The notes: generated from the sequence alone by a model not told the origin. Counted from the first letter of the stretch, positions 49,914 through 59,577 are shown. The stretch: DNA of 64,000 bases from Microcella alkaliphila (GCF_002355395.1 NZ_AP017315.1:1736001-1800000), one strand, 5' to 3'. Numbers and translations: made by a program.

Positions 49914-50909
49914 CTAGTCATCCATCACGGAATCGGGCTGGATATCAATTTTCGCGCCCGTCAGTTTCGCGGCGAGGCGGGCGTTTTGCCCTTCCTTACC
50001 GATCGCGAGCGACAGTTGGTAGTCGGGCACGAGGGCGCGAACCGCCTTCGTGTCCGGGTTGATGACGAACGCGTCCGTCACCTTCGCGGGCGACAGTGCG
50101 TTCTTCACGAACGTCGCGAGGTCATCCGAGTAGTCGACGATGTCGATCTTCTCGGTGCCGAGTTCGGCGGTCACACCGCGCACGCGCTGCCCCAGCTCTC
50201 CGATGCACGCACCCTTCGCGTTGACGCCCGGCTCCGTCGCCCTGACGGCAATTTTGGTGCGGTGGCCCGCCTCGCGCGCGAGCGAGACGATCTCCACGAC
50301 ACCGGATGCGATCTCGGGCACGTGCAGCGCGAACAGGCGGCGGACGAGAGACGGGTGCGTGCGACTCACCGTGATCGACGGACCCTTGAGGCCCTTCGAC
50401 ACGCTCGTGACATACACGCGGATGCGGCTGCCGTGCGGGTACTCCTCACCGGGAACTTGCTCCTCGGGCGGCAGGATGGCCTCGACCGTGCCGAGGTCGA
50501 TGTGCACCATGCGCGGGTTCGGACCCTGCTGGATGACACCGGCGACGATGTCACCCTCGCGACCCTTGAACTCGCCGAGCACGCGGTCATCGCCGATGTC
50601 GCGCAGTCGCTGGTTGATGACCTGCTTGGCCGCGAACGCCGCGATGCGCCCGAAGTCGTCGGGGCTGTCGGGGGCCTCGCCGATCACGGCGCCCTCGTCG
50701 TCGAGCACGGGCGCGTACACGGTCACGTGACCGGTCTTGCGGTCGAGCTCGACGCGCGGCTGGGGAGCGTCGGAGCCGCGCTGGTCGGCCTGATCGGTGT
50801 GCTTGAGGTAGGCCGTGAGGATCGCCTGCTCGATGATCTGCACGAGCTCATCGAACGGGATCTCCCGCTCGCGCTCCATCATCCTCAGGACTGCCAGGTC
50901 GATGTCCAC
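49914..50909 (-). CDS. nusA: Transcription termination/antitermination factor NusA
   Basis: The protein has 331 residues from a GTG with GGAGG 7 nt upstream. The N-terminal domain starts DIDLAVLRMMEREREIPFDE and continues IIEQAILTAYLKHTDQADQR; then come S1 (VNQRLRDIGDDRVLGEFKGR) and two KH domains (ASGVVEIVSLAREAGHRTKI, GACIGELGQRVRGV, QLSLAIGKEGQNARLAAKLT). The acidic C-terminal repeats of enterobacterial NusA are absent, as usual in Gram-positives. rimP, which normally precedes nusA, is not found. Confidence 0.93.
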   Translation of the reverse strand: MDIDLAVLRMMEREREIPFDELVQIIEQAILTAYLKHTDQADQRGSDAPQPRVELDRKTGHVTVYAPVLDDEGAVIGEAPDSPDDFGRIAAFAAKQVINQRLRDIGDDRVLGEFKGREGDIVAGVIQQGPNPRMVHIDLGTVEAILPPEEQVPGEEYPHGSRIRVYVTSVSKGLKGPSITVSRTHPSLVRRLFALHVPEIASGVVEIVSLAREAGHRTKIAVRATEPGVNAKGACIGELGQRVRGVTAELGTEKIDIVDYSDDLATFVKNALSPAKVTDAFVINPDTKAVRALVPDYQLSLAIGKEGQNARLAAKLTGAKIDIQPDSVMDD

Positions 50910-51035
50910 GTGGGGTGCCTCCGCTATTCGATTGGGCGACGCGCCGCTCGAGAGAGGGGGCGCGGGTCGGAGTTCCACGGTACCCGACTCCACGCCCCCT
51001 CCTCACCCCCGCAGAGGCCGAGCGGAACGACTAGG

Positions 51036-51237
51036 TGTACTGAGTCACGACCTGGTTGACAGTTAGGTCAACCGCACCCTGGCAGCCGAGTGGGCTTATC
51101 GGCAGCCGTTCACCTCAAACACTGCCCGCGCAGAAGCCCTTGCTCCGTGGCTGCACAACTACAACACTGAGCGAATCCACACAGCCCACGGGCTCACGCC
51201 CGCCGGCCGAGTGTCACCAACCTCGTGACTCAGTACA
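51036..51237 (+). mobile_element. Internally deleted IS481-family relic
   Basis: The relic is 202 bp bounded by inverted repeats that begin TGTACTGAGTCACGA at the left (51036) and end TCGTGACTCAGTACA at the right (51237). Inside, 51067-51228 still encodes the end of an IS481 transposase: VNRTLAAEWAYRQPFTSNTA, then ALAPWLHNYNTERIHTAHGL. The rest of the transposase is gone, so the element cannot move itself but keeps both ends, like a MITE. It lies 127 bp upstream of nusA. No clear target duplication was found. Confidence 0.75.
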
Positions 51238-51275
51238 ACTGATATGTGGCTGATTCCTGTCAAGTGGCAGGGGTA

Positions 51276-51311
51276 AGAGCGCCCGGAGTGATCATGCTCC
51301 GGGCGCTCTTT
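51276..51311 (+). terminator. Strong hairpin with T-run
   Basis: AGAGCGCCCGGAG pairs with CTCCGGGCGCTCT around TGATCATG, followed by TT on the plus strand. It is a classic intrinsic terminator reading left to right, yet the adjacent genes on both sides are on the minus strand. It may be a leftover of sequence carried with the insertion elements. Confidence 0.65.
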
Positions 51312-51541
51312 CGTGTGGTCGGCGCGGGCGGTGTGGGTGTCGTGCGTGTCGTGGGCGACGCGCGGTCAGACTGATATGCGCGGGTTGGTTACCGCAGGAC
51401 GTGCTGTTCGGCTGGAGCGGTTCCGCTTGTCTAGGATCGAGCGTCGCCTGCCCTTCGGGCGGGCTGCTCATAGCTGTTCCGCGGGTCGCTCCTCGCGCTG
51501 CCGTCACCTGCCGTCTGAACCGACCGGTCAGGGGGCCCAGG

Positions 51542-52609
51542 TCAGTCGGGCATCACGGCCAAGGACCAGCACCAGCCGGCGAGCTCGCGGGCGATGGCGA
51601 CGTTCGCGATCGTGGGCCGCTTCTTGCGTGCGGTGAAGTGCTGCCATTTCTGATGCAGGCGCCGGTTGCCGTCGTCGCCGCGGGACGCTGCAAGGCTGGG
51701 CGCGGCAGCCCACCGGGCCTGCATCACCGCTCCGGGACGATAGGGCTTGCGGTGATGCCAGGCCGCTTCCACCAGCAGGCGGCGGGCGTGAGTGTTGCCG
51801 GTCTTGGTGATCGAGCCTTGCGAGCGGGACTGTCCGGAGGAGTGCTCTGAGGGCACCAGCCCGACGAACGCTCCGATGCTGGATCCGGTGAAGCGCTCCC
51901 AGTTGCCGATCTCGACCGCGAGGCCGAACCCGGTCAAGGTCGAGATCCCACGCAAGCACCCCAGGCGTCGCACCACGGGCGCGTAGGTGCTGGCCGCGGC
52001 CATCTGCTCGATGATCGCGTCGAGTCGGTCTTTGCGGGCGCGCACCTGCTGCACTGCTTCGTAGTCGGCATCGAACGCAGCCTGCAGTCCGGGATGGTCG
52101 AACCTCTGCCGACGCAGCCAGGCATCATGCGCGCCGGTCCACGCCTGCTTGCCGTCATAAATGATCCCGTGGCGCAACAGCAGCTTCGAGAGCCGATGCC
52201 GTGCAGCCATCAGCTCACCCCGATTGTCCTCCCGGGCTCGCACCAAGTCGCGGGCGGTTTCCTGCTCGATCGTGGGCACGGCAACCGCGACGATCTCACC
52301 CAGTCGCAGCAGTCTTGCCAAATGCATCGCGTCCCTGGCGTCGGTCTTGACTCGATCCCCGACCGGGCGCTGCAACTTCGACGGCGCCGCCACGAAGCAC
52401 TCGATGCCTGCGGCGGTGAACAACCGGGCCAAAGCGAACCCGGTCGGCCCAGCTTCATAGGTCACCGCCGCCGGCTGGGGCAGCGACCGCACCCACTCCA
52501 CAACTGCCGCGGGGTCGTAGCCGAAACGATGACGGATCACTTCCCCGGTGTCCTCATCGATTGCGCATCCCACGACGCTACGGGCGTGCACGTCCAGACC
52601 GACGCTCAT
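51542..52609 (-). CDS. IS110-family transposase
   Basis: The protein has 355 residues. The DEDD RuvC-like domain is at the N-terminus: MSVGLDVHARSVVGCAID (first Asp), VTYEAGPTGFALARLF (Glu) and DRVKTDARDAMHLARLLRLG (paired Asp). The C-terminal transposase-20 domain has VVRRLGCLRGISTLTGFGLA and FVGLVPSEHSSGQSRSQGSI with the conserved Ser. The gene is intact. IS110 elements lack inverted repeats and make short or no duplications; in recent work they use a noncoding bridge RNA from their flanks, so the ~110 bp between this start and phoX, and the ~230 bp after its stop, may belong to the element. I could not fix its ends. Confidence 0.9.
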   Translation of the reverse strand: MSVGLDVHARSVVGCAIDEDTGEVIRHRFGYDPAAVVEWVRSLPQPAAVTYEAGPTGFALARLFTAAGIECFVAAPSKLQRPVGDRVKTDARDAMHLARLLRLGEIVAVAVPTIEQETARDLVRAREDNRGELMAARHRLSKLLLRHGIIYDGKQAWTGAHDAWLRRQRFDHPGLQAAFDADYEAVQQVRARKDRLDAIIEQMAAASTYAPVVRRLGCLRGISTLTGFGLAVEIGNWERFTGSSIGAFVGLVPSEHSSGQSRSQGSITKTGNTHARRLLVEAAWHHRKPYRPGAVMQARWAAAPSLAASRGDDGNRRLHQKWQHFTARKKRPTIANVAIARELAGWCWSLAVMPD

Positions 52610-52733
52610 ACGCTGGATTCTCAACTGGGGCCTCCATTCGCCTGGTGGATAGGCCAGCCCTCGACAGCTGGCAACCCACGAATACGCGAATCGAGGTCCC
52701 AGCCTCAAGAACCAGACCGAAGACCCATATCGT

Positions 52734-54773
52734 CTAGGCGCGCCAGACCTGCACGACCGAGGGGCGAGGCGCCCGGGCCGTGCCGGGGCCGGTCGCCCCG
52801 TAGTCGGGGAACAGCGAGTTCGGCGCCGCGAACGAGCCGTCCTCCCCCGGGTGCTGCACCGCGACGAGCACCATGCCATCCTCGACGCGGATGATCGGGC
52901 CGCACGTCTCGGCGTCGCGCGGCACCGACAGGAACTGCTGCACGCGACCGCGCTCGGGCCCCTCGAGCGGAACCTTGAACAGGCCGTCGTTCTTGCGGAT
53001 CGAGCTCGGCGCCCCGTCGGTCGAGATCCAGAGGTTGCCCTCGGAGTCGAATGCGACGTTGTCGGGGCACGAGATCGGCGAGACCATCGCGGGCGGGAAC
53101 CCGGCGAAGTAGGTCAGCGCCGCCCCGCTCGGGTCGCCGCAGAGCAGCAGGATGCTCCAGGCGAACCGCGCGCCGCCCTGGCCCTCCTGCTCCACGAGCT
53201 CGATGACGTGACCATCCCTGTTCGACAGGCGAGGGTTGGCCTCGTCGACGGGCGCATCGATGCCGCGTCGCGAGTTGTTGGTGCACGCGATGTAGACGCG
53301 GCCGGTCGTCGGGTGCGGCTCGACGTCCTCGCAGCGGTCCATCTTGGTCGCGCCGACGAGGTCGGCCGCGAGGCGCGTGTGCACGAGCACCTGCTCGACG
53401 CTCATCCCCGGCACCGCGCTGCGGCCGTTGCGCGTGAGCGCGATCCACTCCCCCGTGCCGTCGAACAGGCCGTCCTGCGGCAGGCGGCCCGAGCCGTCGA
53501 TCTCGTTCGCGGGCGAGTCGCCCGTGAAGCGCGCGACGAACAGGTCGCCCTCGCTCAGCAGTTTGAGGTTCTGCTTGCGCGCCCCCGGCCCCCTGCCGGT
53601 GTTGACGCGGTGCTTCGAGACGAACTTGTAGAGGTAGTCGCCGCGCTCGTCGTCGCCCATGTAGGCGACGACCCGGCCGTCCTCGGCGATCGAGACGTTC
53701 GCGCCCTCGTGCTTGAAGCGACCCATGGCCGTGTGCTTCACGGGAGTCGAGGTCGGGTCGAGCGGGTCGACTTCGACGATGTAGCCGAAGCGGTTCTCCT
53801 CGTTCTCGTAGCCGGGCGCGGCGCCATCGAAGCGAACGTCCCACGTCTCCCAGCCCGTGCTCGTCGGGCGCTGGCGGAAGCCGTACCGGGCGCGCGAGGG
53901 CGTGTCGGCGGGCGACGAGAAGTAGCCGTTGAAGTTCTCCTCGCCCGAGAGCACGGTGCCCCACGGCGTCGTGCCTCCCGCGCAGTTGCCGAGCGTGCCG
54001 AGCACGGTGCGGCCCTCGGGGTCGGCCGCCGTGCGCACGAGCTCCGAGCCCGCGGCCGGGCCGGTGAGCACGAACGGCGAGTCGACCGTGAAGCGGCGAT
54101 TGCGGCGCCCGCCGGGAACCGTGCGCCACGGAGCCCCGGGCGCATCCCGCACGACCTCGACGACGCTCATGCCCTGCGCGGCCTTGTAGATCTCGCTGCG
54201 CCGGCGCAGCTCGGCGGGGTCGCTCGACGGTGGGAACATGATCTCGGGGTTCACGTACTCGTGGTTGGCGACGAGCACGCCCGTGAGCCCGCCGGCGTCG
54301 ACGATGATGTCGATGTAGTCGTTGTTGTAGCCGAACTGCGCGGCCTGGGCTGCGGCGGACTGCGCGCCGATGTCGAAGACCGGTGCGCCGGCGAGCACGG
54401 GGTCGCCCCAGCGGATGAGCGGCGCCCACGTGTAGCCCTCGGGCACGACGAACGAGTCGACGCTCGAGTCGACCGGCGCGATCGGGGTGAACGGCAGTCC
54501 CGTCGCGGCGGGCGCGGCGACGGCCGCCGTCGGCCGCTCGAGCGAGGTCGTGGCGATCACCACGGCGCCGGCCGCCGCCCCGCCGAGCAGCGCGCGTCGG
54601 CTGAAGGCCGTCTGGGCGATCGAGCGGAACGTCGCATTGCTCGACGTGTTGCACTCGGGCCCGAGGCACGCGTCCGCGCACTTCAGGCGGCACGTCACGG
54701 GTGAGCGCTTGCCGCGCGCGTGGTCGATGATCGGCAGGCGGGTGCGCTGGTCGGTGTCGGCGCTGATGGTCAT
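52734..54773 (-). CDS. phoX: PhoX-type alkaline phosphatase
   Basis: The protein has 679 residues. A Tat signal is present (FSRRALLGGAAAGAVVIATT), so the protein is exported folded. The DUF839/PhoX domain follows: VPEGYTWAPLIRWGDPVLAG, GVLVANHEYVNPEIMFPP, CAGGTTPWGTVLSGEENFNG, EVDPLDPTSTPVKHTAMGRF, and later CEDVEPHPTTGRVYIACTNN and PDNVAFDSEGNLWISTDG. PhoX enzymes use calcium and iron to hydrolyse phosphoesters outside the cell. The ATG has GAGGGGG upstream. PHO-box-like repeats ~95 bp upstream suggest control by PhoP under phosphate limitation. Confidence 0.9.
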   Translation of the reverse strand: MTISADTDQRTRLPIIDHARGKRSPVTCRLKCADACLGPECNTSSNATFRSIAQTAFSRRALLGGAAAGAVVIATTSLERPTAAVAAPAATGLPFTPIAPVDSSVDSFVVPEGYTWAPLIRWGDPVLAGAPVFDIGAQSAAAQAAQFGYNNDYIDIIVDAGGLTGVLVANHEYVNPEIMFPPSSDPAELRRRSEIYKAAQGMSVVEVVRDAPGAPWRTVPGGRRNRRFTVDSPFVLTGPAAGSELVRTAADPEGRTVLGTLGNCAGGTTPWGTVLSGEENFNGYFSSPADTPSRARYGFRQRPTSTGWETWDVRFDGAAPGYENEENRFGYIVEVDPLDPTSTPVKHTAMGRFKHEGANVSIAEDGRVVAYMGDDERGDYLYKFVSKHRVNTGRGPGARKQNLKLLSEGDLFVARFTGDSPANEIDGSGRLPQDGLFDGTGEWIALTRNGRSAVPGMSVEQVLVHTRLAADLVGATKMDRCEDVEPHPTTGRVYIACTNNSRRGIDAPVDEANPRLSNRDGHVIELVEQEGQGGARFAWSILLLCGDPSGAALTYFAGFPPAMVSPISCPDNVAFDSEGNLWISTDGAPSSIRKNDGLFKVPLEGPERGRVQQFLSVPRDAETCGPIIRVEDGMVLVAVQHPGEDGSFAAPNSLFPDYGATGPGTARAPRPSVVQVWRA

Positions 54774-54854
54774 GGTCGAGCCCCCTCGGTCAGATGACGG
54801 ATGCTCCGCCACCGTAGCTCAGGGGCGCGACGTCTGCGTGACCGTCGTGCGACC

Positions 54855-54887
54855 GGAGGGTGTTCGCCCCGTGAACGGGGGGTGAAC
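54855..54887 (-). promoter_or_regulatory. PHO-box-like direct repeats before phoX
   Basis: Read on the minus strand, GTTCACCCCCC and GTTCACGGGGC follow each other exactly 11 nt apart (54887-54866), then a weaker GAACACCCTCC. Direct 11-bp repeats starting GTTCAC are the PhoP-binding units described in Streptomyces. Their place upstream of a phosphatase gene supports a PHO box. Confidence 0.65.
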
Positions 54888-54890
54888 CGG

Positions 54891-56663
54891 TCAGTCCACC
54901 TGCTGCAGCACCGCCGGCACCTCGTGCAGCGCGACGTCGCGGCGCTCGCCCGAGCGGCGATCCCAGAACTCGACCGTGCCCTCGGCGGCGTTGCGGCCGA
55001 CGATGACCACGAGCGGCACGCCGAGCAGCTCGGCGTCGCCGAACTTGACGCCCGGCGAGACCTTCGGCCGGTCATCCAGCAGCACGTCGTGACCCTGGGC
55101 CTCGAGCTCGCTCGCGAGCGTCTCGGCGATCTCGAACACGACCGGATCCTTGCCCGTGGCGACGACGTGCACGTCGAAGGGAGCCACGGCGCGGGGCCAG
55201 ATGAGTCCGCGCTCGTCGTGATTGCCCTCCGCGATCGCCGCGAGGATGCGCGTCACGCCGATGCCGTACGAGCCCATCGTGACGGTCACGAGCTTGCCGT
55301 TCTCGTCGAGCACCTTCAGCTCGAGCGCCTCGGCGTACTTGCGGCCGAGCTGGAAGACGTGGCCAATCTCCATGCCGCGGGCGAGCTCGACGGGGCCAGA
55401 GCCGTCGGGCGCAGGATCGCCCGCACGCACCTCGGCGATGTCTGCGATCCCGTCGGCCACGAAGTCGCGGCCAGCAACCAGGTGGAAGACGTGCTTCTCG
55501 TGCTCGTTCGCGCCGGTCACCCAGGCGGTGCCGTCGACCACCCGGGGGTCGACGAGATAGCGGATTCCCGTGGTTGAGCCCTCTTCGCCGAGCACCGGCC
55601 CAGCGGCAGCCCACGGGCCGATGTAGCCCTTGACGAGGCCGGGGTGCTTCGCGAAGTCTTCGTCGGTGGCGGCGGTGACCTCGGCGGGCGCGAACGCCAC
55701 CTCGGCGCGCTTCATGTCGACCTCGCGGTCACCGGGAACCCCAACGATGACGAGTTCGCTGGAGCCATCGATATGCGTGAGCCGCAGCACGACGTTCTTC
55801 AGCGTGTCGGCCGCCTCCCACTGGCGGTCCTCGCGCGGGTGTCGGTCGTTCGCCAGCGCCACGAGCGTGGCGATCGTCGGCGTGTCGGGCGAGTCGAACA
55901 CGACCGCCTCGGGCTGCCCGTCGATCGGCAGGGCCGCGGGCGCGGTCGTGCGATACGCCTCGACGTTGGCGGCGTACCCGCCGGCTGAGCGCACGAACGT
56001 GTCTTCGCCGACCGCCGTCGGGTGCAGGAACTCTTCACTGCGCGAGCCACCCATCGCCCCGGCGTCGGCCTGCACGATCACGTACTGGAGCCCCAGGCGC
56101 GTGAAGATGCGCTCGTAAGCGTCGCGCTGCGCCTGATACGAGGCGTCGAGCCCGTCGTCGGTGTAGTCGAACGAGTAGGCGTCCTTCATCGAGAACTCGC
56201 GGCCGCGCAGAAGTCCGGCGCGGGGCCGTGCCTCGTCACGGTACTTGTCCTGGATCTGGTAAATCGACAGGGGCAGGTCCTTGTACGACGAGTAGAGGTC
56301 CTTCACGAGCATCGTGAAGACCTCCTCGTGGGTGGGGGCCAGCAGGTAGTCGGCGCCCTTGCGGTCCTTCAGGCGGAAGATTCCGTCGCCGTACTCCGTC
56401 CAGCGCCCGGTGGCCTCGTACGGCTCGCGCGGCAGCAGCGCGGGAAAGTGGACCTCCTGGGCTCCCGCGGCCGCCATTTCGTCATGGATGATCGCCTCGA
56501 TACGGCGACGCACGCGCAGTCCGAGAGGCAGCCAGGCAAAGATGCCCGGCGCCTGACGACGGATGTAACCGGCACGGACGAGCAGGCGATGGCTCGCCAC
56601 CTCGGCGTCGGCGGGGTCGTCACGCAGCGTTCGAACGAAGAGCTGGCTCATGCGAGTGGTCAC
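54891..56663 (-). CDS. proS: Prolyl-tRNA synthetase
   Basis: The protein has 590 residues of the bacterial ProS type: [40 protein letters not shown], class II motif 2 [20 protein letters not shown], the editing (INS) insertion at about 225-410 and motif 3 [14 protein letters not shown], then the anticodon-binding domain. It charges tRNA-Pro. Start: GTG at 56663 lies 8 nt after TACGCT; the ATG two codons upstream and the MSQLF ATG (56651) are alternatives. Confidence 0.93.
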   Translation of the reverse strand: MTTRMSQLFVRTLRDDPADAEVASHRLLVRAGYIRRQAPGIFAWLPLGLRVRRRIEAIIHDEMAAAGAQEVHFPALLPREPYEATGRWTEYGDGIFRLKDRKGADYLLAPTHEEVFTMLVKDLYSSYKDLPLSIYQIQDKYRDEARPRAGLLRGREFSMKDAYSFDYTDDGLDASYQAQRDAYERIFTRLGLQYVIVQADAGAMGGSRSEEFLHPTAVGEDTFVRSAGGYAANVEAYRTTAPAALPIDGQPEAVVFDSPDTPTIATLVALANDRHPREDRQWEAADTLKNVVLRLTHIDGSSELVIVGVPGDREVDMKRAEVAFAPAEVTAATDEDFAKHPGLVKGYIGPWAAAGPVLGEEGSTTGIRYLVDPRVVDGTAWVTGANEHEKHVFHLVAGRDFVADGIADIAEVRAGDPAPDGSGPVELARGMEIGHVFQLGRKYAEALELKVLDENGKLVTVTMGSYGIGVTRILAAIAEGNHDERGLIWPRAVAPFDVHVVATGKDPVVFEIAETLASELEAQGHDVLLDDRPKVSPGVKFGDAELLGVPLVVIVGRNAAEGTVEFWDRRSGERRDVALHEVPAVLQQVD

Positions 56664-56747
56664 GATCATCCAGCGTAGCGTCGGCCGCCGCGCCGGTCGG
56701 ACGGCCGATGCTGGAATTCGAGCGCGATTCGCGTGACAATAAGCGGA

Positions 56748-56793
56748 GGGCCTGCGAGCGACGGCAAGGGGGGCTTGTTTCGCTCGCAGGCCC
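56748..56793. terminator. Long perfect hairpin between ispG and proS
   Basis: GGGCCTGCGAGCGA (56748-56761) pairs fully with TCGCTCGCAGGCCC (56780-56793). Inside the loop CAAG and CTTG can extend the structure. It lies ~90 bp after the ispG stop and before the proS promoter, so it probably ends the ispG transcript although no T-run follows. Confidence 0.6.
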
Positions 56794-56832
56794 GCCTCTG
56801 AAACTATCGCGGCGCACGAACGGCGGTTTAGT

Positions 56833-56846
56833 CCCCCATCGGGGGG
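56833..56846. promoter_or_regulatory. GC-palindrome downstream of ispG
   Basis: CCCCCATCGGGGGG has 5-bp complementary arms, 35 bp after the ispG stop. It resembles the CCCC-N-GGGG palindromes elsewhere in the window. It could also be part of the terminator region. Confidence 0.3.
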
Positions 56847-56880
56847 TTAGCCGCTGCTCGCGCCGGAGGGCAACTCCGTG

Positions 56881-58029
56881 CTACGCGGTGACGACCTCGG
56901 GGCTGCCGGTCGGCGCGTCGGGCATTTCCGCGGCGATGCGGTTCGCCTCGTCGATCAGTGTCTGCACGATCTCAGACTCGGGGACGGTCTTGATGACCTC
57001 GCCCTTGACGAAGATCTGCCCCTTGCCGTTGCCGGAGGCGACGCCGAGGTCGGCCTCGCGAGCCTCGCCCGGTCCGTTCACAACGCAGCCCATGACGGCG
57101 ACCCGCAGCGGCACGGTCATACCCTCGAGCCCCTTCGTGACGTCTTCGGCGAGCGTGTAGACGTCGACCTGTGCGCGGCCGCACGACGGGCACGAGACGA
57201 TCTCGAGCTTGCGCTCGCGCAGGTTCAGGCTCTCGAGGATTTTGAGGCCGACCTTGATCTCCTCGGCGGGCGGGGCCGACAGGGAGACGCGGATCGTGTC
57301 GCCGATCCCTTCGCCGAGCAGAATGCCGAACGCCGTCGCGCTCTTGATCGTGCCCTGGAACGCGGGGCCAGCCTCCGTGACGCCGAGGTGCAGGGGCCAG
57401 TCGCCCCGCTCGGCGAGTTGACGGTAGGCCTTCACCATGACGATCGGGTCGTTGTGCTTGACCGAGATCTTGAAGTCGTGGAAGTCGTGCTCCTCGAACA
57501 GGCTCGCCTCCCACACGGCGCTCTCGACGAGCGCCTCGGCGGTGGGCTTGCCGTACTTCTGCAGCAGTCGCGGGTCGAGCGAGCCGGCGTTCACACCGAT
57601 GCGCAGGCTGACGCCAGCGTCTTTGGCGGCCTTCGCGATCTCGCCGACCTTGTCGTCGAACTTCTTGATGTTGCCGGGGTTGACCCGTACGGCGGCGCAC
57701 CCGGCGTCGATTGCCTGGAACACGTACTTCGGCTGGAAGTGGATGTCGGCGATGACGGGGATCTGGCTCTTCTTCGCGATGATGTGCAGCACATCCGCGT
57801 CGTCCTGACTGGGGACGGCGACGCGCACGATGTCGCAGCCCGTGGCGGTGAGCTCAGCGATCTGCTGCAGGGTGCCGTTGATGTCGGTCGTCGGCGTCGT
57901 CGTCATCGACTGCACGCTGACCGGGTGGTCACTACCGACCATCACCTTGCCGACCTTGATCTGGCGGGTCTTGCGGCGCGGGGCAAGAACCTCGGGAACC
58001 TTCGGCATTCCGAGATTGACTGCGGGCAC
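56881..58029 (-). CDS. ispG: 4-hydroxy-3-methylbut-2-enyl diphosphate synthase
   Basis: The protein has 382 residues. IspG/GcpE features are [80 protein letters not shown] and the 4Fe-4S cysteines in [20 protein letters not shown] and [20 protein letters not shown]. It catalyses the penultimate step of the MEP isoprenoid pathway. GTG start. In many Actinobacteria it follows the rip1 protease gene directly; here three acyl-CoA genes lie in between. Confidence 0.95.
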   Translation of the reverse strand: MPAVNLGMPKVPEVLAPRRKTRQIKVGKVMVGSDHPVSVQSMTTTPTTDINGTLQQIAELTATGCDIVRVAVPSQDDADVLHIIAKKSQIPVIADIHFQPKYVFQAIDAGCAAVRVNPGNIKKFDDKVGEIAKAAKDAGVSLRIGVNAGSLDPRLLQKYGKPTAEALVESAVWEASLFEEHDFHDFKISVKHNDPIVMVKAYRQLAERGDWPLHLGVTEAGPAFQGTIKSATAFGILLGEGIGDTIRVSLSAPPAEEIKVGLKILESLNLRERKLEIVSCPSCGRAQVDVYTLAEDVTKGLEGMTVPLRVAVMGCVVNGPGEAREADLGVASGNGKGQIFVKGEVIKTVPESEIVQTLIDEANRIAAEMPDAPTGSPEVVTA

Positions 58030-58043
58030 GAGAACTCGACTTT

Positions 58044-58113
58044 CGGGTTCAGGGTGACGGCGAAGAGGGCCGCGGGAGGACGGTGCTCAGACTAGAGCAC
58101 CGCCCTGAACCCG
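58044..58113. terminator. Nested hairpin between scoB and ispG
   Basis: An outer stem CGGGTTCAGGG (58044-58054) / CCCTGAACCCG (58103-58113) encloses an inner stem CGGTGCTC (58081-58088) / GAGCACCG (58095-58102). Both stems are perfect. The structure fills the 88-bp gap on the minus strand. It most simply ends the CoA-transferase transcript, but it is more elaborate than a plain terminator. Confidence 0.55.
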
Positions 58114-58117
58114 CGCC

Positions 58118-58795
58118 TCAGGGCTCGCGGCCGACTCGAGCCCGCTCCGCGCGCCAAATCTCGTGCGGGATGATGAGCGACGGCTCCATCGTCGACGTCA
58201 CGTCGTCGAGTCCCACGCCGGGCGCGAGTTCCACGAGCGTGAGGCCCTCGTCACTGACGTCAATGACGCAGAGGTCCGTGATGATGCGGTCAACGACGCC
58301 GCGGCCGGTGAGCGGCAGCGAGCACTCGGTCACGATCTTGGGCGAGCCATCTTTCGCGACGTGTTCCATCAAGACGATGACACGCCCTGCGCCGTGCACC
58401 AGATCCATGGCTCCCCCGGGCCCTTTGACCATCTTTCCCGGGATCATCCAGTTCGCGAGGTCTCCCTTTTCGGAGACCTGCATGGCCCCGAGGATCGCCG
58501 CGTCGATCTTGCCGCCGCGGATCATGCCGAAGCTCGTTGCCGAGTCGAAGAAGGCGGAGCCCGGAAGGACGGTCACCGTTTCCTTGCCGGCGTTGATGAG
58601 GTCGGGATCGACCGCATCGTCGGTCGGGTAGGGGCCGACGCCGAGGATGCCGTTCTCACTCTGCAAGACGACGGTCACGCCGTCCGGCACATAGTTGGGA
58701 ACGAGGGTGGGCAAACCGATACCGAGATTCACGTACGCGCCGTCGGTGAGCTCCCTGGCGGCGCGCGCCGCCATTTCTGTGCGGGACAGTGCCAT
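58118..58795 (-). CDS. scoB: 3-oxoacid CoA-transferase subunit B
   Basis: The protein has 225 residues. It has the class I CoA-transferase beta pattern: [20 protein letters not shown], then [16 protein letters not shown] with the catalytic Glu in SENG, and [20 protein letters not shown]. It works with subunit A, encoded 2 bp upstream, to move CoA between succinyl-CoA and acetoacetate or a similar 3-oxoacid. With the thiolase nearby it forms a ketone-body or short 3-oxoacid degradation module. Confidence 0.9.
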   Translation of the reverse strand: MALSRTEMAARAARELTDGAYVNLGIGLPTLVPNYVPDGVTVVLQSENGILGVGPYPTDDAVDPDLINAGKETVTVLPGSAFFDSATSFGMIRGGKIDAAILGAMQVSEKGDLANWMIPGKMVKGPGGAMDLVHGAGRVIVLMEHVAKDGSPKIVTECSLPLTGRGVVDRIITDLCVIDVSDEGLTLVELAPGVGLDDVTSTMEPSLIIPHEIWRAERARVGREP

Positions 58796-58797
58796 GA

Positions 58798-59577
58798 TCA
58801 GCTCCCCTCTCCTGAACGCACCGTTCGTCGCTCGATGCGCTTCTCGATGTCCGAACCCACCTCGACGACTCGGTCGATGAAGACGCCGGGGAGGTGAACC
58901 ATGTCAGGGTCGAGCTCGCCCGGTTCGACGAGTCTCTCGACCTGCGCGATGGCCACCCGACCCGCCATCGCCGCGAGCGGAGAGAAGTTGCGGGCCGACC
59001 GGGAGAACACGAGGTTGCCGTGGCGGTCGCCGAGCGCGGCGTGGACGAGCGAGAAGTCGGTGGTAATCGCCTCCTCCAGGACGAACTCGCGATCCTCGCC
59101 GCGCACCGCGAAGGTCGCGACGGGCTTGGCCGGTGACGCGACAGCCACCGTCCCGTCCGAGTTGTAGCGTCGCGGGAGGCCGCCCTCCGCGACCTGCGTT
59201 CCGACGCCGGTCTGGGTGTAGAACGCCGCGATCCCCGAGCCGCCCGCACGCAGCTTCTCCGCCAGCGTTCCCTGGGGTGTGAGCTCGACCTCGAGTTCGC
59301 CGGACAGGAACTGCCGCTCGAACTCCTTGTTCTCTCCGACGTATGACGACGTCATCTTGGCAATGCGCCCCGCCGCCAGCAGAATGCCGAGACCCCAGTC
59401 GTCGACCCCGCAGTTGTTGCTCACGATCTTCAGCTCGCGTGCGCCCTGCGCCAGCAGAGCCTCGATCAGCAGCATCGGATTGCCGCACAGTCCGAAGCCA
59501 CCCACCGCGAGGCTCGCGCCATCGGGTATGTCGGCGACGGCGTCGGCAGGACTGCCGACCGTCTTGTCGATCGTCAT
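58798..59577 (-). CDS. scoA: 3-oxoacid CoA-transferase subunit A
   Basis: The protein has 259 residues from an ATG with AAGGAG upstream. Alpha-subunit features: [60 protein letters not shown] and [20 protein letters not shown]. It pairs with ScoB. It is divergent from the thiolase gene (139-bp gap), a common layout for acetoacetate-use genes. Confidence 0.9.
   Translation of the reverse strand: MTIDKTVGSPADAVADIPDGASLAVGGFGLCGNPMLLIEALLAQGARELKIVSNNCGVDDWGLGILLAAGRIAKMTSSYVGENKEFERQFLSGELEVELTPQGTLAEKLRAGGSGIAAFYTQTGVGTQVAEGGLPRRYNSDGTVAVASPAKPVATFAVRGEDREFVLEEAITTDFSLVHAALGDRHGNLVFSRSARNFSPLAAMAGRVAIAQVERLVEPGELDPDMVHLPGVFIDRVVEVGSDIEKRIERRTVRSGEGS

Noticed and set aside
52851-54704. 617-codon open frame antisense to phoX
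   Set aside because: Shadow of the PhoX gene, which has clear motifs and a Tat signal; the antisense product has none.
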